From the NCBI GenBank assembly GCA_963971405.1, contig OZ020490.1, positions 6,062,874-6,126,873 of the forward strand: a stretch of 64,000 nucleotides of DNA, in the 5' to 3' direction. Made by a program: the position numbers and the translations under genes. The notes beneath the pieces were generated by a model that worked only from the letters and a program-made list of their open reading frames with translations, did no database searches and was not told the DNA's origin. Shown in pieces: positions 55,501 to 64,000 of this stretch. Every line of letters begins with the position of its first letter. Positions within the stretch are counted from its first letter, which is position 1. The stretch comes from Psococerastis gibbosa (Eukaryota; Arthropoda; Insecta; Psocodea; Psocidae).

Positions 55501-58500
55501 CTTGAATATATGTGAATTTAAAAGAAATCGTTGGAGCCGTTTTGGAGAAATAATTTTTTTAGACGTTTTTTTTGGAGTTTTTTGAGAATAAAACCCCCCA
55601 AATTGAGTTAGAACAAAATAAAAAAACAGCCCCGAGGTATGATTTTTACAAACCACCATGCCGAATTCCATAAAAATCCACTGTGTAGTTTGCAGACAGA
55701 CCGACAGACAGACAGACAATTCGTAAAAACCACATTTTTGGGTTCCTGGGACCTCAAAACGTGTAAATCCGTTGAAATCTCGGAATCGAAAATTTTGACC
55801 CTCACAAAGCTTTCCTTATACTACGCATAAATTGGAAAGCAAAAATACTATAAACATTCAGCTGCCTGCAGCCTGATCATGGCGATTATAATACCGGTAT
55901 TTATTTATTCCCCTGGTATTAAAAATGTAAACAAGATAATTTTATAATGGAAAGTCCTATTCCAAATTTGTTTGCAGATTCACTTGACCGACGCATTTTG
56001 ATTTTCGGGTCAGTAATTTGCCTTTGTTTGAAAGTGATCCATTATTCGGACTTCGATGGCATAGTGGTAGCTTGTTTGTACTTGTTTGAGTCTCTACACA
56101 TCATGCAACTTGTCGTAACTCAGCACAGATATTACATACAGAGGCAACTGAAGAGGTTATTCGGATACATTTATTGCTTTCCAATTTATACGTAGTATAA
56201 GGAAAGCTTTGTGATGGTCGAAATTTTCGATTCCGAGATTTCAACGGATATACAGGATTCCCAGGAACCCAATTAATTACAAAATGTCTGTCTGTCGCTC
56301 TGTCTGTCTGTCTGTCTGTCTGTATGTAAGCCTGTCTGTCTGTCTGTTCATCGATTTCCGGGCAAACTACTCGGTGGATTTGTGTGAAATTAGACATGTA
56401 GGTTCACAAAAATCATACCTCGGTAGCATTTATTTTTAAGTTGGGCTAACTCAATTTGGGGGGGTTTTATTTTCAAAAAACTCCAAAAAAACGTCTAAAA
56501 AAATTATTTCTCAAAAACGGCTACAACGATTTCTTTTAAATTCACATATATTCTAGTCGTTATTAATGTTGATAAAATGCGAGGGGTCGCTTACCCCTTG
56601 ATAGTTTGGTTTTGGGGGTAAAAAAATAAAAATAACTTAATGTTAATGAAAACTAACTAAATAATAATTTTTCTGCGAAACCTTTCTATCGATGATTTCT
56701 TTGTTTTAGGTGTTAAATTGAATAACGAAACCGGACAGTTTGCTTCCCCAAAAAACTATATGGTTTTGTGCAATTTTTTTTTTTTTTTTAATGAAAGCAA
56801 ATTCACACTCAAATGCATTGCGTGCCCTGCCATTATTGCTGTGTGGTAATGTGTTCGTCTGACCTATCTATAATTTACGTCACCTCCAGTGACGTCAGGT
56901 AAACGACCCCCTCCCCCCCCCCCCGTGATATCCGAAATTTAACCACAACCATATATTTTTTTAACATGAAAAAACACATGGATTTATTGTATCGAAGGTA
57001 CTTACGACAAAATTTAGGTACGGTATTACGCTCACCAATTCTTCTTAGACCTATATTTATTCGATGAATATTGGAGGAATATTCGAGTGTGTAATAGGGG
57101 GTTTAAAAAAATGACTTGTTTATTAGGCGGCCATTCCACCGGCGAATTTACTTGAAAAATTGACTTCGTCATTGACGTTTATTTTTGTTTTAATGAGACT
57201 ATTATGTAGATACTTAACTTATCTATTTTAAATTAAGTTATAATATGGTAGAGTCTTATTAATGATGTCTGCTACCATATCATAACTTAATTTATAATAG
57301 ATAAGTTAAGCATCTATACAATAGCCCCCTTAAAACAAAACAAACGTCAATGTCAATTTTTCAAGTAAATTCGCCGGTGGAATATTAAACTAGTGATTTT
57401 TTTCAGCTTCGTCTTGCGAATGGTGAGACCGAATTGCAGGGAATAGACGAGGCAAAAACATACGTAGCATACGTTCAACTTCCAATAAATTTTAGATGCA
57501 GTCATTGTGTATTCCGATGGCACTATAGAGCCGGTAAGTAAGTAAACAAAAAGGTATAGTACGCCCGCTGGCCCAACTCAATTTAAAAATTCCTAAAACA
57601 CTATGTACCTATGTATCAGGTTTACTTGGCTACATGGCACAATGCTTCGAGCCATAATTATGTCCAAATAAACTAAAAATTGGTGCGACTGTGTTAATAG
57701 CTTGAGTTTTCACAGCGTACAGTATTATGCAATCAAATAAAAATTTTCCTTTCGCGGGGTACACTTCTAAAAACCAATATGTCACCTCTAATGTCCAATT
57801 TTTATTTTATTTTAAAGTTAACCTATGTTTAAACATGTTATCTCACTCTAGTTTTAAGCAACCTGAAAGCTGCATTGACAATCGGCTCCGCCCTTATTGT
57901 CCGATGACTGTGAGGCCCCTACATCTGATGACTATTTAAAAAGCGGGCAATGTAAGTCCAACTAACCCTTAGTTAAATTATAGGCTACCAATCAGTGGTG
58001 GATCCCCACCCCCTCCCTCCTGGGTAGAAGGGTGGCCACATCATGGTAGATGTTTAAGTTGATTCTCATTTATTATGTTATAAAGTATAAATAATTTAAA
58101 TATTATTATATAGGCCTAAGTAAATAAGAGCCCTCTATTATCAAAATCGGCAATCTCCACTAGGACACTTTTTCAGGAACCGCGAAAAACTGTCAACCGG
58201 TAATTTAACTCAATTTTTCTAATGTTTTGATTTCAGTTGATGTCGGTTACCTTTAGCTATAATTGGGAATCACCGATACTATGATATTTACTCAAATAGC
58301 CGATATATTACAAAAACAAATTGGAGATTGCTGATTTTGAAACGAACGTGCATGGAGATTGCCGACTTTGAAAAGAACGTGCATGGAAATTAATGGTTTT
58401 GTTTCTGACTTTGGAATTCTCTATGTAAAGACGCAATAAAGCCAACATTACAAAAAAAAATAATAATCATTATTCTTAAAACCAAAAAAATACAGCATAA

Positions 58501-59056
58501 AACGTGAAGAAAAATGATGCATGTCGCCATTTGCATTTATTGGTCACGTGATTACAAAACCGGCCTGTGATTGGTTGCCGCAATGCCTCCATGGAGAATA
58601 CCGATTTTTAGTACCAGAATGTTAATTTTGACACGGACAACTATTTTCATCAGATGCGTTTTTTCACAAGGAATCCAACCATATGCATAACTCGAAATCT
58701 AAAAAAAGTGGAGTTTGCTGATTTTGATACGAGAGGGCTCATATTATTAAAGCTTATATAAAATGAGTTTTTATATTAAAATTCACACAAAAATTACGGT
58801 AATTTCCATTTGTAAGACAAACGGACGGGCATTACTGCAATCCAGAATGCAAGGTTTGCGAGTTTGTCCCCCCCCCCCCCCTCCCCTGAGAAATTTCTGG
58901 ATTCTCCACTGTTACTAGTATGTCTGGAGCTAGGCTATATCGAAATAATTATTGTTTTCAGGTAATAACGTATACGAGTGTCGAAGCAGAAGATATTCAG
59001 GAGCCTGTGAACCGCAAGAGACTTTCAGAAATTGTGCTGACATAGCTATTAATTAG
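48416..59056 (+). CDS. AA15 family lytic polysaccharide monooxygenase, copy B
   Basis: Five exons (48416-48472, 49551-49664, 53655-53891, 57407-57533, 58962-59056) encode 209 aa with the same structure as copy A. His23, His113, Tyr176 and all ten cysteines are kept. Eleven residues differ from copy A: S7R, Q61P, E62K, Y116N, K144E, D158Y, R187S, R192G, V193A, G195E and S209N. There are only three silent changes. Y116N lies three residues after the second copper histidine (HKGNFKF instead of HKGYFKF), where the family usually has an aromatic or hydrophobic residue. No stop or splice defect is seen, so it is probably functional. Intron 1 and the upstream region differ from copy A by insertions. 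Confidence 0.92.
48964..49387. other. Copy-B-specific replacement in LPMO intron 1
   Basis: Replaces the LINE relic 32039-32725 of copy A at identical borders (cactttgc / gttcttttagc). Its right part (49205-49378) is the inverted relative of 17334-17490. Confidence 0.7.
49510..49545. repeat. (ATT)n microsatellite before exon 2 of copy B
   Basis: About twelve att units. Copy A has a shorter, T-rich version at 32848-32875. Confidence 0.9.
49551..49664 (+). CDS. LPMO copy B exon 2
   Basis: Same protein sequence as copy A exon 2, one silent change (GGC to GGT). The acceptor follows an expanded (att)n tract. Confidence 0.92.
49986..50904 (-). mobile_element. (CTGT)n element in LPMO copy B intron 2
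   Basis: Equivalent of 33314-34227, with more tgtc units and a C14 tract near 50716. Confidence 0.85.
50796..50849 (+). repeat. 54 bp LINE 3' end insertion with 12 bp target duplications
   Basis: Flanked by perfect tatctactaatg at 50784-50795 and 50850-50861. Ends in gatgaagaagaagaa. Confidence 0.88.
51816..52040. mobile_element. 225 bp present only in copy B
   Basis: Lies between aacaaatatg and atgaacaagc. Copy A has 26 bp of (ata)n instead. Contains cctcagtttcctattttccc. Family unknown. Confidence 0.7.
52064..52361. mobile_element. Element with about 92 bp inverted repeats, copy B
   Basis: Equivalent of 35215-35512. Confidence 0.85.
53194..53560. mobile_element. Palindromic MITE with nested LINE fragment, copy B
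   Basis: Equivalent of 36346-36712, TTA-flanked. Confidence 0.8.
53655..53891 (+). CDS. LPMO copy B exon 3
   Basis: TQWPKNNGLCGICGD and ITAPHKGNFKFSICN. Three amino-acid changes and one silent change against copy A. Confidence 0.92.
55015..55840 (+). mobile_element. (CTGT)n element, complete plus copy in B
   Basis: gaaccggtccgag to ataaattggaaagc. The right end is missing in copy A. Confidence 0.85.
55977..56172 (+). repeat. Interspersed repeat family Q
   Basis: cagattcacttgaccgacgc, then ttcggacttcgatggcatag with a box A-like tggcatagtggtagc. Absent from copy A because of the deletion there. Confidence 0.6.
56176..56955 (-). mobile_element. (CTGT)n element, minus copy in B
   Basis: gctttccaatttatacgtag onward. 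The distal end is lost near ccgaaatttaaccacaacc, as in copy A. Confidence 0.8.
57127..57386. mobile_element. Palindromic MITE in LPMO copy B intron 3
   Basis: Equivalent of 40087-40344, ending about 20 bp before exon 4. Confidence 0.75.
57407..57533 (+). CDS. LPMO copy B exon 4
   Basis: LRLANGETELQGIDEAKTYV then AYVQLP and FRCSHCVFRWHYRA. Two changes, both replacing a residue. Confidence 0.91.
58962..59056 (+). CDS. LPMO copy B exon 5
   Basis: GNNVYECRSRRYSGACEPQE then FRNCADIAIN and TAG. Five amino-acid changes and one silent change. Confidence 0.9.
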
Positions 59057-59120
59057 AGAAAAATGTGTTGTTCTCGAAAACAGGGATGTGTTTTGTGAAA
59101 TTTCGTTTCACGTAAAGTTA

Positions 59121-59301
59121 GGCGGCTATTCCATCTGTCAATAATCCGTCATTTGTGCATCAATAATAAGTCTCTACCGTATTATAACTTTAATTTATAT
59201 AATAGATAAGTTAAGTATCTACATAATAGTCTCCTTAAAACAAACATCTCATCAATTTTTGACGCACAAATGACGGATTATTGACAGATTGAATAGCCGT
59301 C
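59121..59301. mobile_element. Palindromic MITE in the LPMO copy B 3' UTR
   Basis: Equivalent of 42078-42258. Confidence 0.8.
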
Positions 59302-59342
59302 TTATTATGGAAGTTATAATGTATATACAATATTTTAAAACT

Positions 59343-59382
59343 AATAAAAAAATGACGTCTGCTTTCAATGAGACAAAATAAA
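59343..59382 (+). terminator. Candidate poly(A) signals of LPMO copy B
   Basis: AATAAA at 59343-59348 and 59377-59382. Confidence 0.45.
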
Positions 59383-59787
59383 TGATGTTTTTATTTCTGG
59401 ATATACATAAATCATAAAAAGAGATTTTCAGAACAAAACAATTATAAATATATACCGAACTCAAGAGGATTCCAATTTAATAGCTCAGAGTTCAACGAAC
59501 TCTGATTTGGGTACATAATTACATAATCGCAGGCGCATTCCACTAGTTCATTATTTCAATTTTTGCTGACATTCAGCATTAAATCAATCAAATATGAATT
59601 TAATGTCATTTCACCTACATCCTTACATTCATGGATGCAGATTAATTGTAAAGTAAGCTGTTTTAGGGAGATTCATCTACCTATTGAGATGGCGACCAAT
59701 GTTCGACTTTCGGACTTTCAGAAAATTTCCTCACAACTTTTCATTTCATGACCCCCTGAGCCTAAAACCACCCTCCGTTCAAAATGT

Positions 59788-59832
59788 TATATGTATATAT
59801 ATGTATGTATATATATATATATATATATATGT
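59788..59832. repeat. (TA)n/(TG) microsatellite
   Basis: tatatgtatatatatgtatg followed by eleven or so TA units, just outside the duplication. Confidence 0.9.
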
Positions 59833-60218
59833 ATATCGATCATATCCGATTTGGATGAAACTTGGCACAGAAATTGATCATACAAATGCCTTGATCGAGT
59901 TCGTTAACCAGCTAGATCCGCTATTTAGTTATAAGATGGCGGCCGATTGAAAACTTATATAATTCATATCTCAGTCAATATCGGTCGCAGAGGAATGAAT
60001 TAAAATCTGACTGAAAGATCGTATTATTATCTACGATAATGGTAATTTACACTTTTTACGACAAATTAACGATTTCAAGATGACGTCCAGTCAAAGTAAA
60101 AATAATTTAATAAGTAAAAGTTCATAGTCGTCATAGTTTGGAACACAAGATTGTTTTGTGTTCTGATGTTGTGATCGGGAAAATAATGAAGTTTTTATTA
60201 TTTTCTATTACACGTAGC

Positions 60219-60541
60219 GTCAGGGGCGTAAAGTTGGGCGGGGGGGGGGGGCACGTTCCAACTTCCCCCCCAGCTCCTTTTGGCTTTACCTCCCCCCCCC
60301 CCAGCTTCGATTATTGTAAGAAGTGGTTCTTACTTCATAGTCCCCTTTGCAACAATATGAATATAAGCATTCTTTTTTTTAGCTTTGTAAAATCTACAGC
60401 CATACTTTACAACTATTAAAAAATGCGTACAACTCTACAATTTTTTTATTATATTATCAATTTTTTCTTCAATCCTGCCTGATGACGTCATAAGGTCTAC
60501 TTAGTTTTGCCCCCGCCATCATTCTAAAACTTTACGCCTCT
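60219..60541. mobile_element. hAT-like nonautonomous element
   Basis: About 15 bp inverted ends caggggcgtaaagtt and aactttacgcctctg. Flanks cgtagcgt and ggtagcgc resemble an 8 bp target duplication. Contains G and C homopolymers. Confidence 0.65.
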
Positions 60542-60559
60542 GGGTAGCGCAGAGAAAAA

Positions 60560-61165
60560 GCAGGGTCTGCGGAATCTCCCTACACCTGATCGGCCATAGC
60601 CGAAAGGGATTTTTTTAATTTCAAGGCCTACTTCCTGCATTTCTGCTTTAAAGCAACACTGTCAGCCTGGCGGGTGGAGTGAGTCTGTTTATTAACTTGA
60701 GGCGCCCTAAGGACAGACTGCTTCACTCCTCCTTGAAGGGGAGTTAACTGACAGAGTGGACTAAAGCCACACAATTAATTTGGAGGTGACCAGGACTCGA
60801 CGCGCACTAAAGAGTGACTGATAGTCTCAGCGCGTTATCATGTCCCCTCCCATGTTCCCCTACCAACGCTGTGCACACTACCAAGTTTGCCGCAGTTTGG
60901 TACAGGCTGTCTTATGGTGGATTCAACTTGGTATTTGGGAGCGATACTACCCAATTCAGTCTTCATGAATTCCTTAAGGGAACAGGGACATAATGAACTG
61001 CTTCCAAGGGGAGGGGAATACCGATCCCCTATTCAGCTGCACTGGCATTGAGGTAGAAAACCGAACTATGACACAGAAGGGATTGGCCCAGCTCTACTAT
61101 GCGTCCGGCACGGCATCCAATGGCCTTCCAGCCAAGGACGGGCGTTTGTTGAAGAAGAAGTAGAA
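60560..61165 (+). repeat. Long repeat, possible LINE 3' region with (GAAGAA) tail
   Basis: Joins pieces seen separately elsewhere: the gagtctgtttattaacttga block (63300, 26220 reversed), the aggtgaccaggactcg block (38110, 63460) and the gccaaggacgggcgtttgtt end (16530, 50815). It ends in gaagaagaagtag. Confidence 0.6.
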
Positions 61166-61251
61166 GGGATGAGTCAGGGGCAAGGGCGGATTTTGCTTCC
61201 AATTTAGGGGGGGGGGGTCAGCGGGTAGGTTAAGTGGATTATAACATTAAA

Positions 61252-62137
61252 GAACCGGTCCGAGTTGACTCGAACATGCTTTCCAATTTATCGATTAGTA
61301 TAGAGACAGAAAATGATAAATTTCATGGTAAATAATTTTCCTATGGTTAAATTTCAGATATCACGGGAGGGGGGGGGGCGTCGTCCACCTGACGTCACTG
61401 GAGGTGACGTAAATTCGAGATAGGTCAGACGAACACATTAGCACACAGCAATAATGGCAGGGCACGCAATGCATTTGAGTGTGAATTTGCTTTCATTAAA
61501 AAAAAAAAAAAAAAAAAAAAAATTGGAACAAAACCCAATTGTTTTTTGGGAAAGCAAACTGTCTTTTTTCGTTACACAATATAATACCTAAAATATACCT
61601 GAAGTTAGAAATCATTCATAGAAATTTTTCGCAGAAAAATGATTTTTTAGTCATTTTTCATTAAAATGTAGTTATTTTCATTTTTTTACCCCCAGAAGCA
61701 AACTATCAAGGGGCAAGCGACCCCCCGCATTTTATAAACATTGATAACAACTACAATATATGCGAATTTAAAAGAAATCGTTGGAGCCGTTTTCGGGAAA
61801 TAATTTTTTTAGACGTTTTTTTGGAGTTTTTTGAGAATTAAACCCCCCAAATTGAGTTAGCCCCAATTAAAAAAAAATCGTTCCGAGGTATGATTCTTGT
61901 GAACCTACGTCCCGAATTTCATCAAAATCAACCGAGTAGTTTGCCCGGAAATCAACGAACAGACAGACAGACAGACAGACATACAGACATACATACAGAC
62001 AGACAGACAGACATTTCGTAAAAAAAACTTTTTTGGGTTCCTGGGACCTCAAAACGTGTAAATCCGTTGAAATCTCGGAATCGAAAATTTCGACCATCAC
62101 AAAGCTTTCCTTATAGACTACGTATAAATTGGAAAGC
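61252..62137 (+). mobile_element. (CTGT)n element, complete plus copy
   Basis: gaaccggtccgagttgactc to cgtataaattggaaagc, with an A24 run at 61499 and (acag)n near 61965. Confidence 0.88.
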
Positions 62138-63186
62138 AATAAAAAACACGCTGTATAGATATTTTTCATCAGTGACCTGCAGGGATTGTTCCTGATAATA
62201 CCCCAGGCAATAATTTGGAGAATCGAGAGAGAGTGGAAATATTTCCGAGAAATAAAGTGAATTAATATTAACTTGTTGCGTTATCCCTTTAACAAAGTTT
62301 AAAGAGTTTTTAAGATTTTTCACGGTCCCTTTTGAATTTTAATTAGCGTTCTGACCGGGTTTTGCCCTTTCAACATTTTGCTCCCTTTATAATATTATTT
62401 TACACGTTCTTGCTCAATTGTGGTACTGTATATTTTCTATAACGTTGTATGTAGGTTACCATGTTTGATATTATAATTAAAAGTGGTTCCGGGGTAACTT
62501 TAAATTCTATTTTACATGGAACAATATAAATTCCGGGCTGATGAACCGTCGTCAATCTGAAAGCGGACTGTACTTCCTAACGTTTCGTTAACACCCACTG
62601 CCGAAGCGTCGACCCTCTCCCCTGACAATGGGCTTTGATCTAATTGTTCGATGACTGTGAGGCGTGGCTCTATTGACTAGTATAACACAGCAGGCAATGT
62701 AAGGTCAACTAACTCTAATTCCGAATTCTAAGGTTTAGTCAACTACCTCTTTGTTAAATAATATTACACCATTGTCATTAACCTTTAGCAATAGGTTTCG
62801 TTAACATCTGGTGTCGCCGTCTTCAGTGGCAGGCCTACTAATTAGATTTTCTAAGAATATATCTCGTAGGCTTAGTATAGCTAGTAGTAGACGAAACGCA
62901 AGGAAGTAATATTTTCCTCATCAATTTAAGTTTGATAGTTAAAGAAGGGGTGACATGACTTTGGAAAGTGACGTCATTTGAGATGCCGTAGAGTAGCCAC
63001 TGTAGTAGAGTTGTAAGTATTAGCATTGGTATAGTATGAGGAATGTGACGTAATTTTCTTGTCACCCATGTGTATTGGCACTTGTAATCCACAGCTAAAA
63101 ACGCCAACCTCTCTTTTGCCTATATCTTTTTTAATACTGTATTTACGATTTGCCACGTTTAATATAAAAAAAAAACAATTGGAACA
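62138..63186. other. No gene seen
   Basis: Only a repeat piece at 62640-62715 (gatgactgtgaggcgtgg) shared with LPMO introns at 40860 and 57903. Short frames without domains. Confidence 0.5.
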
Positions 63187-63600
63187 TTCAGATTCACTCG
63201 ACCGACGCATTTTGATTTTCAGGTCAATAAATTACCTTTGTCCGAAAGTTGTTTTCAACGCCTGCTTTCTGCATTTCTGCTTTAAGCAACCCTGTCAGCA
63301 TGGCAGAAGCAGCGAGTCTGTTTATTAACTTGAGGCACCCTAAGGGCAGACTCCTTCACCTCGGAGAGAAGGGGAGTTGACTGACAGGGTGGACCTCCTG
63401 ATTGTAGTGGATTCCACACCACTTGGGGAACATGGTAAAGTCACACGATTAAATCGAAGGTGACCAGGACTCGATACGCGCATAGACTGACTGGTATAGT
63501 CTCAGCGTGTTATCATGTCCCACCATGTTCCCCTGCCAACGCTGTGCACACTACCAAGTTTGCTGCATTTTGAAACATGCTCTGCTCTCATGGATTCAAC
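63187..63600. repeat. Family Q head followed by the gtggacctcctgattg repeat
   Basis: cagattcactcgaccgacgc (as at 55977), then the block shared with 38010-38237 and 60650-60910. Confidence 0.6.
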
Positions 63601-63634
63601 AAGGTAAGACCGTTGACTTATTATTGTTACAAGT

Positions 63635-63657
63635 TTTTTTTTTTTTTTTTTTTTTTT
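63635..63657. repeat. Poly(T) run
   Basis: About 23 T. It could be the reversed poly(A) tail of the LINE fragment that follows on the minus strand. Confidence 0.7.
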
Positions 63658-63774
63658 AATTGGGGTACAGGTGTTACCTGTCTGCACTTAAGCCTATTGG
63701 CCTATTGTGCCCCCTACAACAAAGTATCTACATCACTTCTACATCACTTTCTCGAGGCCTATCTCCCTCAGGAG

Positions 63775-63955
63775 ACCCAGGATCTTGAGGGGATTCAGAA
63801 GTGGTAGGTCTTTTACATGTAACTGCAAGCTTTCCGAGCATACTGCTCTTCTTCGTGCGATTGCATCGCATCGCAGATCCTCCGCACATTCATTGCAGAA
63901 TCTGCAAGACTATAGTTGTCTCCCCAAGAGATTCTGTTACAAGCTTGCAACTTAG
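63775..63955 (-). pseudogene. Non-LTR retrotransposon C-terminal fragment
   Basis: Reverse complement matches 32570-32720, including cagattctgcaatgaatgtg, i.e. the CxFCN...H knuckle region, and the ttgcagttacatgtaaaagacc end. Frame broken. Confidence 0.65.
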
Positions 63956-64000
63956 TATAATACATCATGATGAATGAATGAATGAATCATGTATTTCCAA

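Larger units (their letters stand above)
43520..59690 (+). repeat. Segmental duplication, copy B
   Basis: Directly abuts copy A head to tail. Homology with the region downstream of copy A stops at cctattgag (59689). Copy-B-specific material: the retrotransposon at 45036-48108, 48964-49387 (replacing 32039-32725) and 51816-52040. Confidence 0.92.

Noticed and set aside
29336-59690. Duplication as assembly artefact or merged haplotypes
   Set aside because: The copies abut directly, differ throughout and carry different insertions with clean target duplications. Artefact is not excluded but is less likely; long reads would settle it.

Overview
The window is eukaryotic. It has interrupted genes with GT/AG introns, AT-rich intergenic DNA, poly(A)-tailed non-LTR retrotransposons, tRNA-derived SINEs, palindromic MITEs and a 5 kb satellite array. 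The two recognisable gene families are an AA15-type copper polysaccharide monooxygenase and a multi-CUB/LDLa protein. Together they suggest an arthropod (hexapod or crustacean); nothing here narrows it further.

Left part (1-14.5 kb): the minus strand carries ten consecutive internal exons of a secreted or cell-surface protein with one partial and four complete CUB domains followed by the start of an LDL-receptor class A module. I derived the exons by hand. All splice phases agree and give 702 open codons. First and last exons are missing, so the gene runs beyond both ends of what I could assign. Its introns hold LINE remnants, MITEs and several partial duplications of exon edges with decoy splice sites.

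Middle (14.5-29 kb): no gene recognised. It holds SINEs, a palindromic MITE, a satellite of about 37 units in two length classes (145 and 137 bp, 19136-24320) with higher-order structure, and several 5'-truncated RTE-like LINE ends.

Right part (29.3-59.7 kb): a tandem segmental duplication. Copy A (about 29336-43519) and copy B (about 43520-59690) each contain a complete five-exon AA15 LPMO gene on the plus strand (31569-42013 and 48416-59056), each encoding 209 aa with a signal peptide, the mature N-terminal histidine and the second copper histidine. The copies differ at 14 of 630 coding positions by hand count, 11 of them amino-acid changing. Several mobile elements are present in only one copy, which gives clean empty and filled sites. 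The largest is a 3.07 kb non-LTR retrotransposon with an intact 922-codon RT-RNase H frame and 12 bp target-site duplications in copy B.

Far right (59.7-64 kb): repeats only, including another 0.9 kb (CTGT)n-bearing element, hAT-like ends and LINE remnants. The two LPMO genes probably act outside the cell on chitin or cellulose. The CUB gene is unrelated in function as far as the sequence shows.
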